Assembly: GCA_002254285.1 (NCBI GenBank)
Contig: NIUZ01000071.1
Span: forward strand, 1-7,881
Length of the DNA: 7,881 nucleotides
Direction: 5' to 3'
Origin: Bacteroidetes bacterium 4572_112
GTDB taxonomy: Bacteria; Bacteroidota; Bacteroidia; Bacteroidales; UBA1556
The notes beneath the pieces were generated by a model. It ran no database searches. It was not told the DNA's origin and saw nothing but the letters and a program-made list of their open reading frames with translations. The translations under genes and the position numbers were made by a program. This document shows, piece after piece, positions 1-5,972 of the stretch (position 1 is its first letter; each line of letters opens with the position of its first letter).

Positions 1-113
1 CTCATTATAATCCGGCTTTTGCGTTGCTTAACTATATACAAAGAAGCACCTTTATGCAATAATTTCACTCTTTTGCTCAAGCCATAAATACTAGAATCAA
101 TATATGCTGTCAT
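1..113 (-). CDS. Partial hypothetical protein, N-terminal 37 residues only
   Basis: An ATG on the minus strand (complement of 111-113) opens a frame that stays open for 37 codons to the window edge. The visible peptide begins MTAYIDSSIYGLSKRV and ends with a basic stretch, LYIVKQRKSRIIM. The composition (Lys/Arg with alternating aliphatic residues) looks like a real beta-strand-rich protein start rather than random AT-rich translation. It would be transcribed divergently from the ABC ATPase gene, with about 115 bases between the two starts. I do not recognise the family and propose no function. The frame could be chance, since 37 open codons in AT-rich DNA is modest evidence. Confidence 0.5.
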   Translation of the reverse strand, partial: MTAYIDSSIYGLSKRVKLLHKGASLYIVKQRKSRIIM

Positions 114-216
114 ATAATAAATTGTGATTAATTAGACATGTTCATCTTATACGAATATACACACATAATAGATAGCAAAAACATATATTTATTAATCTAT
201 TATCAGCAAAAAAACA

Positions 217-224
217 TATCTTTG
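217..224 (+). promoter_or_regulatory. Candidate Bacteroidota -7 box (TATCTTTG)
   Basis: TATCTTTG matches the TAnnTTTG consensus of the Bacteroidota primary sigma factor. It lies only 4 bases before the ATG of the ABC ATPase, so transcription would begin at or next to the start codon and give a leaderless or nearly leaderless mRNA. No TTG was found at the expected -33 spacing, so the match could be fortuitous. Confidence 0.35.
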
Positions 225-228
225 ACCT

Positions 229-1977
229 ATGCAAAACAATAGCAACATACCAAAAACAAAGGATAGTAATATATTACTAAGAGTCAGTAATTTGCAAGTA
301 GATTTCAGAACGGAAGAAGGTATATTTACTGCTATCAAGGATTTATCTTTTGAATTAAATAAAGGAGAAATTATTGGTATTGTTGGCGAATCGGGCTCAG
401 GAAAATCTGTGTCCTCAATGGCTATTATGGGAATACTCTCCAAAATGGCTAGCATTCCTAAAGGTAGTATCGAGTTTTTTGATGATGATAATAAAGCTAT
501 TGAGCTAAATAATATATCCGAAGACGAATATCGCAGAATACGTGGCAAAGAAATAAGTATGATATTTCAAGAGCCTATGACATCATTAAACCCTGTTTAT
601 AAATGTGGTGAGCAGGTGATTGAAGCTATTCTATTACATCAAAATATAAGTAAGAAAGCAGCCCGACTAAAGGCTATTGAACTTTTTGAAGAAGTAGAAC
701 TCCCCCGCCCCGATAAAATATTTGAGTCGTATCCACATCAAATTTCTGGAGGACAAAAGCAAAGAGTAATGATAGCCATGGCAATATCTAGCAAGCCTAA
801 ATTACTTATTGCTGATGAGCCAACTACGGCACTTGATGTAAGAGTTCAGAAAAGAATATTGGAGATATTAAAAAACCTTCAGAAAAAGTATAATATGAGT
901 GTAATTTTCATCACTCACGATTTGGGTGTGATTGCACAAATTGCAGAAAAAGTATTGGTAGTTTATCGAGGCGAATTGATTGAAAATGCTAGCGTAAAAG
1001 ACATTTTCAATAATGCACAAAATGCTTATACACGAGGACTAATAAACTGCCGACCTCGAACAAATATACGAAGCAAGCAACTACCAACAGTAAGTGATTA
1101 TATAAACCTTAATGACAAAGATATTGCTGACAAGCTGCAAGCAATTAGTGATAAAGAAAGAGAAAAGGAACATAAAAATTTATATGCACAAGAGCCTATA
1201 TTAAAAGTTCAAAATCTAAAAACTAGCTTTGTTTCTGAAAGAAACATCTTAGGAAAAGCCACCGCAACTGTTGACGCTGTTGATGATGTAAGTTTTGATG
1301 TTTTTCCTGGTGAAACCATTGGCCTTGTTGGAGAATCGGGATGTGGCAAAACTACTTTAGGGCGTACTATATTACAAATGATTCCATCCACAAGTGGTGA
1401 TGTTATTTATAATAATCAAAACCTTGCTCAATTAGATTCCAAAACATTAAGAAATTTAAGACAGGATATTCAAATAATTTTCCAAGATCCATATTCATCA
1501 TTAAATCCACGAATGACAATTGGTGATGCCATACTTGAACCAATGATGGTACACGGAATACTTAAAAACAAGCAAGAACGAAGAGAAAGGGTGATTGAAT
1601 TATTGAATAGAGTAGGATTAAATGCCGATCAATACTCTCGATATCCTCACGAATTTAGCGGAGGACAGCGACAGAGAATTGTAATTGCGCGTAGCCTAGC
1701 ACTTAATCCTAAGTTTATTGTTTGCGATGAGTCCGTTTCTGCCTTGGATGTATCAGTACAAGCTCAGGTTCTTAATTTACTTAATGAATTGAAGAAAGAA
1801 TACGGGCTAACTTATATTTTTATATCACACGATTTATCAGTAGTGAAGTATATGAGCGACAGAATATTAGTAATGCGTAATGGTAAAATCGTAGAGCTTG
1901 GCGAGGCCGATGATTTATACAATAACCCACAAACAGAATACACAAAAGAGTTGATTGCGGCAATTCCCGAAGTATAA
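229..1977 (+). CDS. Fused double-ATPase subunit of an oligopeptide/dipeptide-type ABC transporter
   Basis: A cytoplasmic ATPase with two complete ABC domains in one chain, equivalent to DppD and DppF (or OppD and OppF) joined head to tail, as in GsiA and YejF. Domain 1 (about residues 16-275) has Walker A GESGSGKS at 53-60, Q-loop Gln114, signature ISGGQ at 172-176, Walker B ending DEP at 196-198, and switch His230. Domain 2 (about 323-582) has Walker A GESGCGKT at 368-375, Q-loop Gln419, signature FSGGQ at 476-480, Walker B with DES at 500-502, and His534. Both domains look catalytically competent. The segments AYTRGLI (266-272) and EYTKELI (570-576) resemble the C-terminal oligopeptide-transporter motif. 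The 582-residue length is usual for fused proteins. The Cys-rich Fe-S motif of some DppD proteins is absent. No permease or binding-protein gene is adjacent here, so the substrate (probably peptides) is inferred from family only. No plausible later ATG precedes Walker A. Confidence 0.93.
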   Translation: MQNNSNIPKTKDSNILLRVSNLQVDFRTEEGIFTAIKDLSFELNKGEIIGIVGESGSGKSVSSMAIMGILSKMASIPKGSIEFFDDDNKAIELNNISEDEYRRIRGKEISMIFQEPMTSLNPVYKCGEQVIEAILLHQNISKKAARLKAIELFEEVELPRPDKIFESYPHQISGGQKQRVMIAMAISSKPKLLIADEPTTALDVRVQKRILEILKNLQKKYNMSVIFITHDLGVIAQIAEKVLVVYRGELIENASVKDIFNNAQNAYTRGLINCRPRTNIRSKQLPTVSDYINLNDKDIADKLQAISDKEREKEHKNLYAQEPILKVQNLKTSFVSERNILGKATATVDAVDDVSFDVFPGETIGLVGESGCGKTTLGRTILQMIPSTSGDVIYNNQNLAQLDSKTLRNLRQDIQIIFQDPYSSLNPRMTIGDAILEPMMVHGILKNKQERRERVIELLNRVGLNADQYSRYPHEFSGGQRQRIVIARSLALNPKFIVCDESVSALDVSVQAQVLNLLNELKKEYGLTYIFISHDLSVVKYMSDRILVMRNGKIVELGEADDLYNNPQTEYTKELIAAIPEV

Positions 1978-2029
1978 CAATATTCAAATTGTTAATGCGT
2001 TATGTTGTTAATTACAAAACTAATTATAT

Positions 2030-2377
2030 ATGCAAATCACAAAGCCTATTCTCAAAAATATTCCTGAAATAATTCTGTTTTCATTAATAATAATGTATTG
2101 GATAGATACCTCATTTTTAAATCCAATAGCATTCTTCTTTTTCACCATACTTATTATTAAAATATTGGTAAAAAACACGATTGTAAACTTTATAAGTGTA
2201 GGGATATTCTTTGTCACAGCTATATACCTTCTCCTTGCAGTACTTTCTGAATATCATGAGTTTATAGTTAAAAGTAGCGATGCACAAAGTTTATTATACG
2301 TTGGCTTAATGATATTTGCATTGATATTAATATCAACAATTGGAATGGGAATTAAAAGTATTAAAAATATTTCATAA
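2030..2377 (+). CDS. Hypothetical small integral membrane protein (four predicted helices)
   Basis: A 115-residue, very hydrophobic protein that I do not recognise. Four likely membrane segments are visible, at about residues 11-25, 29-47, 51-72 and 86-108. They are separated by short loops, and the largest loop (73-85) is polar and acidic (SEYHEFIVKSSDA). Lys residues lie near both ends and there are no obvious catalytic motifs or cysteines. It starts 52 bases after the ABC ATPase stop on the same strand, so read-through is possible, but the spacer is too long to assume coupling. The reading frame is longer and more protein-like than the overlapping minus-strand frame. It may be a lineage-specific membrane protein. 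Confidence 0.65.
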   Translation: MQITKPILKNIPEIILFSLIIMYWIDTSFLNPIAFFFFTILIIKILVKNTIVNFISVGIFFVTAIYLLLAVLSEYHEFIVKSSDAQSLLYVGLMIFALILISTIGMGIKSIKNIS

Positions 2378-2458
2378 TTAATATATTACTAAGTATTAAT
2401 GCTCAATTTATAAACAGATTATTTTACAAAGAAAAGTGTAATTATTAAATAGAATCAG

Positions 2459-2992
2459 CTATTCTTCCTGACTTTTGATATAAGCTATTCGTCTTCTACT
2501 AAATGCTATAAGTATTAAAATAAGGCTAAACAAAATAGTCATCCATTTTAGACTAGAAAACACTGTAGCATATGAAATATTTTGAGGATCAAGATTTGGA
2601 TAATCATATACCAACACACGTAAAAAATAGTTTTCAGCAAAATCAAATAACATAGCAAACATAGGTACTATCACCCAAAAATTAAAATATTTAGGCTGAA
2701 TTAATCGAATTAGAATTGCCGACATTAATACCGAATAAATAATAGGATAAATAAAATCACGATATTGATATCGAATATAAAAAAGCCGACCTTGAGCTCC
2801 CCAAGCATCAAAATACTCCATTAATGAATCATTGCTATGGAAAATGTTCATATCAGGGATAAACATACCAGATAAATCGTAAATATCCTTAGTTCCTCCT
2901 ATACCAAAATACATAAGAGCACTTATTGCCATAAAAGACAATAGTATGATAAACAATACTGCATTTGTTAAAAATTCTCTAAGATTTCGCAT
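2459..2992 (-). CDS. Conserved-looking four-helix integral membrane protein of unknown function
   Basis: A 177-residue membrane protein. Helix 1 is at about 11-30. A polar loop follows (31-79), then helices at about 80-97, 105-123 and 147-164, and a basic tail (SRRRIAYIKSQEE) probably in the cytoplasm. Between helices 1 and 2 is the pattern GAQGRLFYIRYQYRDFIYP (65-83), and helix 3 ends FDFAEN (116-121). From memory, a widespread unnamed family of small bacterial membrane proteins has the same order: a Gly-x-x-Gly-Arg pattern, Tyr-Gln, Asp-Phe, Tyr-Pro, and then an intramembrane Asp-x-x-Glu-Asn. The membership is my inference and I cannot name a function. The gene is convergent with the 115-aa membrane gene (81 bases between stops) and divergent from the helicase. 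A TAnnTTTG box sits about 20 bases before the ATG. Confidence 0.85.
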   Translation of the reverse strand: MRNLREFLTNAVLFIILLSFMAISALMYFGIGGTKDIYDLSGMFIPDMNIFHSNDSLMEYFDAWGAQGRLFYIRYQYRDFIYPIIYSVLMSAILIRLIQPKYFNFWVIVPMFAMLFDFAENYFLRVLVYDYPNLDPQNISYATVFSSLKWMTILFSLILILIAFSRRRIAYIKSQEE

Positions 2993-3011
2993 TTTATGAT
3001 TTTAATGAGGT

Positions 3012-3019
3012 CAAAAATA
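3012..3019 (-). promoter_or_regulatory. Candidate -7 box for the 177-aa membrane protein gene
   Basis: Read on the minus strand this is TATTTTTG, matching TAnnTTTG. It ends 19 bases before the ATG at 2992, which would give a leader of about 12 bases. No well-spaced -33 TTG is evident, and the sequence is AT-rich enough for chance matches. Confidence 0.4.
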
Positions 3020-3195
3020 ACAATTTTTCAACTTCCTATTACTAAAATAATTATAAAATCTACTTTTTTATATTATAAGCCCTAATAATACATCTATATT
3101 CACGGAAATAATAGAATTGAAATACTATTTTACTATTTGTAATATTATTAATGTTAAAGTCCCTTAATCACTGACAATTAATATGCAAAATACAC

Positions 3196-3203
3196 TACCT
3201 TTG
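3196..3203 (+). promoter_or_regulatory. Candidate -7 box of the helicase gene (TACCTTTG)
   Basis: TACCTTTG matches the Bacteroidota TAnnTTTG element. A CTGACA at 3171-3176 could serve as a weak -33 element with a slightly long spacer. The start of transcription would fall near 3210. An ATG at 3215 would then have almost no leader, whereas the ATG at 3311 would have a leader of about 100 nt. This supports the downstream start. Confidence 0.5.
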
Positions 3204-3259
3204 TCGCCTATTTTATGCCTATATATAATATGCATAACAATATAAACATATATCATTAC

Positions 3260-3285
3260 TGTTCACAAATATTATTTTGTGAGCA
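3260..3285 (+). promoter_or_regulatory. 10-bp hairpin in the helicase 5' leader
   Basis: TGTTCACAAA (3260-3269) pairs with TTTGTGAGCA (3276-3285) around a 6-base loop (TATTAT), with a single T-G wobble. It ends 25 bases before the preferred ATG at 3311. There is no trailing T-run, so it is not a standard terminator. A role in helicase autoregulation or temperature-dependent translation is possible but is inference. Confidence 0.4.
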
Positions 3286-3310
3286 AAACATAAATACAAA
3301 TTACCAAGCA

Positions 3311-4648
3311 ATGACTTTTGACGAATTAAACATCAATAAGCCTCTATTAAAGGCTATTACCGATTTAGATTACGTATATACTACACCAATTCAGCAGGAA
3401 GCATACTCTCCTATTATGAGTGGCAAAAATGTAGTTGGAATAGCGCAAACAGGAACAGGAAAAACCTTTGCCTACCTATTACCAATTTTACGAAATATGA
3501 AATTTTCGGAACAGCGTGAGCCACGAGTGTTGATAATAGCACCTACTCACGAATTGGCAATACAAATTTTGCAGGAAACTCAAAAACTATGTAAATACAC
3601 TAATATAAGATCATTAGCTGTTTTTGGTGGTGCAAATATAAAGTATCAAAAGCAAGCAATTTATGATGGCACTGATGTATTAATTGCAACTCCGGGTCGC
3701 CTTTTAGACCTTGCTTATACAGGTATTTTGGGATTAAAATCTGTTAGACAAATTGTATTTGATGAGGTAGACGAAATGTTTAGTTTGGGATTTAGAACAC
3801 AGATTAGAACATTATTGGGCATGCTTCCTCAAAAGAAGCAGATGATTATGTTTTCGGCAACTATGTCTGAAGAGGCTGAAAAGTTCATGAAAAATGCTGT
3901 CTATGAGCCTATAAATATAGAGATTGCTGCCCATGGTACTCCTATTGAAAAAATTCAACAAAGTGCATATTTTGTTCCTAACTTTAATACTAAACTAAAT
4001 CTGCTTGAGGCTTTAGTTAATAAAAATGAGAATATGAATAAGGTGATGGTTTTTGTTAAAAGTAAAAAACAAGCCGATAGACTATTCGAAGCTTTAAGTC
4101 CTGAGCTAGCAGAAAAATCAGCAGTAATACACTCAAACAAAGCACATAATACTCGTATGCGAGCAATGACTAGGTTTATTGATGGCGACATTAAGGTACT
4201 TATCGCTACTGATGTAGTTGCACGTGGTATGGATATTAACGATGTATCGCATATTATAAACTTCGATATTCCTGAAGTAGCTGGTGACTATATGCACCGT
4301 ATTGGCCGAACAGGTAGAGCTGATAAAGACGGTATTGCTTTATCATTTATGAATGAGATGGAACAGGAGAATATGAGCCTTATTGAGGAGCTAATGGGTA
4401 TGATTGTTACAAAATTAGAACTCCCTGAAGACCTTGATATATCAAACATATATGGAGACGACGAAAAACCAAGCGTTGCTAAAGATAAAGGTTATTTGAA
4501 AAATAACGGTTATAATGATGAAAGAGGCGAAGCTTTTCATGAAAAGAAAGAAAAGAATAAAAAGGAAAATAGTGGAAGTGCTGCCAGAAACAAAAAAGTA
4601 TATAATAAATCGGGTAGCCGAAAGAAGTACGGTGGAAGAAGACGGTAG
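3311..4648 (+). CDS. DEAD-box ATP-dependent RNA helicase (DEVD variant)
   Basis: An RNA-unwinding ATPase of superfamily 2, RhlE/DeaD-like, expected to act on structured RNA, for example in ribosome assembly, RNA decay or cold adaptation. Numbering from Met at 3311 (445 aa): Q-motif region 3-28 (Phe3, TTPIQ 24-28), Walker A AQTGTGKT 45-52, motif Ia PTHELA 78-83, TPGR 127-130, motif II DEVD 151-154, motif III SAT 182-184, ARGMD 304-308 and HRIGRTGR 329-336. RecA domain 1 spans about 1-205 and RecA domain 2 about 215-370. From about 380 the tail is charged and Lys/Arg-rich, ending KKYGGRRR, typical of RNA-binding extensions. An in-frame ATG at 3215 would add 32 residues, but MTFDELNINKPLL is the usual family N-terminus, and the promoter and hairpin lie in the upstream stretch. 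Oddities are DEVD for DEAD and PTHELA for PTRELA. Confidence 0.93.
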   Translation: MTFDELNINKPLLKAITDLDYVYTTPIQQEAYSPIMSGKNVVGIAQTGTGKTFAYLLPILRNMKFSEQREPRVLIIAPTHELAIQILQETQKLCKYTNIRSLAVFGGANIKYQKQAIYDGTDVLIATPGRLLDLAYTGILGLKSVRQIVFDEVDEMFSLGFRTQIRTLLGMLPQKKQMIMFSATMSEEAEKFMKNAVYEPINIEIAAHGTPIEKIQQSAYFVPNFNTKLNLLEALVNKNENMNKVMVFVKSKKQADRLFEALSPELAEKSAVIHSNKAHNTRMRAMTRFIDGDIKVLIATDVVARGMDINDVSHIINFDIPEVAGDYMHRIGRTGRADKDGIALSFMNEMEQENMSLIEELMGMIVTKLELPEDLDISNIYGDDEKPSVAKDKGYLKNNGYNDERGEAFHEKKEKNKKENSGSAARNKKVYNKSGSRKKYGGRRR

Positions 4649-4653
4649 TAATT

Positions 4654-4730
4654 GTTAATGATTAATGGTTAATTCATAATTACTGCTAACTGAGTACTGA
4701 ATACTGCCGACTGAATACTACCAACTGAGG
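4654..4730. repeat. Degenerate 7-bp-periodic tandem repeat tract
   Basis: The first intergenic bases after the helicase read in steps of seven. Three units of the form (G/A)TTAAT(G/T) occupy 4654-4674, one divergent unit 4675-4681, and seven units 4682-4730, six of form ACTGNNN and one ACTANNN. The phase is unbroken for 11 units. No long reading frame is associated with it. It looks like degenerate satellite or slippage-derived DNA. A function is unknown. Confidence 0.7.
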
Positions 4731-4779
4731 AATTGACATTAGGCAATAAAAAATAGAAATATTTGGCATAAATTTCAAT

Positions 4780-4797
4780 TATAATGCTAGCATTATA
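4780..4797. promoter_or_regulatory. 18-bp perfect palindrome, candidate operator upstream of pta
   Basis: TATAATGCTAGCATTATA is identical to its own reverse complement. It lies 2 bases before a TAnnTTTG box (4800-4807), within the expected -33/-7 spacer, where a dimeric repressor would block polymerase. GCTAG, its core, recurs at 4798-4802. It could instead form a 7-bp stem with a CTAG loop acting as a weak terminator for the upstream transcript, but the following T-run is only four bases. Confidence 0.5.
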
Positions 4798-4799
4798 GC

Positions 4800-4807
4800 T
4801 AGTTTTG
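4800..4807 (+). promoter_or_regulatory. Candidate -7 box of the pta operon (TAGTTTTG)
   Basis: TAGTTTTG matches TAnnTTTG and would start transcription near 4814, giving a leader of about 50 bases before the pta ATG. No TTG lies at the -33 position, which is occupied by the A/T-rich edge of the palindrome. An activator-dependent or weak promoter is possible. Confidence 0.45.
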
Positions 4808-4862
4808 CAAGATAGATAAGTATAAGTATATAAACAGATTTTAATCATTTAAACATCAATAA

Positions 4863-5858
4863 ATGAGTTTAATAGAAAATATAAAAAAAGCTGCTAAGGG
4901 CAAGCAAAAAACAATAGTATTACCTGAAGGAGAAGCAGAAAGAACATTAAAAGCTGCTGACATTATTTTATCAGAAGGAATTTCAAAAATCATACTAGTT
5001 GGCGATAAGGAGCACATTCTTATCAACGCTAAGCAGTTGGGTCTTAATAATATTGACAAAGCTGAGATTTATGATGCAAATACTGATAGCCGCAATAACG
5101 AATTGGTAGATTTGCTGTACGAATTGCGTAATGCCAAAGGACTAAGTAAGGCTGGAGCTAGAGAATTCTGCAAAAACCCATTGTATATAGGACCATTATT
5201 AATAAAATTAGGCTACGCTGATGGCGAAGTTGCTGGAGCTGAAAATGCTACAGGTGATGTATTACGACCTGCATTTCAGATTGTAAAAACTGCACCAAAT
5301 AGCACAGTTGTATCTGGAGCATTTATTATGGTATTAAAAGACAAAAACTTTGGTCAAGATGGCCTAATGGTATTTGCCGACTGTGCTGTAAACCCAAATC
5401 CTAACGCAAAACAATTGGCAGAAATTGCTGTTGCATCAGCACGTACTGCAAAAGCAATTGCCAAAATGGACCCTAAGGTTGCAATGTTGAGCTTTAGCAC
5501 AAAAGGTAGCGGAAGTCATGATGATGTAAATAAGGTTGTGGAAGCTACTAAGATTGCACGAACTATGGCACCAGAAATTCAAATTGATGGCGAACTACAA
5601 GCTGATGCAGCTATTGTTGAAGCAATAGGTCGCAGCAAAGCTCCTGACAGTTATATTGCAGGAAAAGCAAACGTATTAGTATTCCCTACCCTTGATGCAG
5701 GAAATATTAGCTATAAATTGGTGCAACGATTGGCTGGTGCTGAAGCTATTGGCCCAGTATTACAAGGCATGGCAGCTCCTATCAACGATTTATCTCGTGG
5801 ATGCTCTGTTAATGACATTGTAAACCTAGTTGCTATTACAGCAAATCAAGCTAAATAG
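4863..5858 (+). CDS. pta: Phosphate acetyltransferase (phosphotransacetylase), short single-domain form
   Basis: A cytoplasmic enzyme that exchanges CoA and phosphate between acetyl-CoA and acetyl-phosphate, the first step of acetate production. The 331-residue chain is a full single-domain PTA_PTB enzyme without the N-terminal regulatory domains of enterobacterial Pta. Family hallmarks are IVLPEGEAERTL (18-29), the TGDVLRPAFQI region (130-140), VVSGAFIM (149-156), DGELQADAA (242-250) and the active-site stretch NDLSRGCSVNDIV (308-320). By alignment from memory with the Methanosarcina thermophila enzyme (Ser309, Arg310, Asp316), the catalytic residues are Ser311, Arg312 and Asp318, all present. 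The acetate kinase gene two genes downstream favours Pta over phosphotransbutyrylase. It is first in a probable pta / dehydrogenase / ackA operon, with a palindrome-associated promoter upstream. The ATG at 4863 gives the usual family N-terminus and has no Shine-Dalgarno. Confidence 0.96.
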   Translation: MSLIENIKKAAKGKQKTIVLPEGEAERTLKAADIILSEGISKIILVGDKEHILINAKQLGLNNIDKAEIYDANTDSRNNELVDLLYELRNAKGLSKAGAREFCKNPLYIGPLLIKLGYADGEVAGAENATGDVLRPAFQIVKTAPNSTVVSGAFIMVLKDKNFGQDGLMVFADCAVNPNPNAKQLAEIAVASARTAKAIAKMDPKVAMLSFSTKGSGSHDDVNKVVEATKIARTMAPEIQIDGELQADAAIVEAIGRSKAPDSYIAGKANVLVFPTLDAGNISYKLVQRLAGAEAIGPVLQGMAAPINDLSRGCSVNDIVNLVAITANQAK

Positions 5859-5861
5859 TGT

Positions 5862-5912
5862 CTTCACGAAAACTCACAATTTAACAGTGCTTCGTCAGAA
5901 AACCTCAAGTTT
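5862..5912 (+). repeat. Imperfect direct repeat in the pta/dehydrogenase spacer
   Basis: Two related stretches, 5862-5882 (CTTCACGAAAACTCACA...) and 5890-5912 (CTTCGTCAGAAAACCTCA...), share the order CTTC, GAAAAC, CTCA and TTT with small gaps. A third, shorter relative, CTTGCGA, starts at 5917. The second copy ends in a small dyad, CTCAA-GT-TTGAG (5904-5915). This may be an RNA processing or attenuation element in the 114-base spacer, or simple duplication decay. Confidence 0.35.
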
Positions 5913-5972
5913 GAGTCTTGCGAACTGCTGAATAACAAAAATATTTAATTTAAGAAAATAAATCTTATAAAG

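Larger units (their letters stand above)
2993..3310. other. Divergent intergenic region with two promoters and a helicase leader
   Basis: This AT-rich spacer of about 318 bases separates the minus-strand membrane protein gene from the helicase's probable start at 3311. It holds a candidate minus-strand promoter (3012-3019), a candidate plus-strand promoter (3196-3203) and a hairpin in the transcribed leader (3260-3285). Between about 3020 and 3190 I see no convincing ORF, RNA gene or strong repeat. Confidence 0.6.

Noticed and set aside
192..548. Minus-strand ORF of 118 codons
   Set aside because: It lies antisense to the conserved Walker A region of the ABC ATPase and reads as low-complexity Ser/Leu/Ile translation, so it is a shadow frame.
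2020..2217. Minus-strand 65-codon ORF
   Set aside because: It overlaps the 115-aa plus-strand membrane protein frame, which is longer and has cleaner helix-loop structure. Both are hydrophobic because of AT-rich sequence, so the call is not absolute.
2377..2441. Bidirectional terminator between the convergent genes
   Set aside because: Only A/T-only or 5-bp inverted repeats are present (2377-2400 and 2424-2441), without a GC-containing stem or T-run, so they are too weak to call.
3215..3310. In-frame upstream extension of the helicase (32 extra residues from the ATG at 3215)
   Set aside because: The extension is not helicase-like, overlaps a hairpin, and begins about 5 bases after the expected transcription start. 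The Met at 3311 gives the normal family N-terminus.
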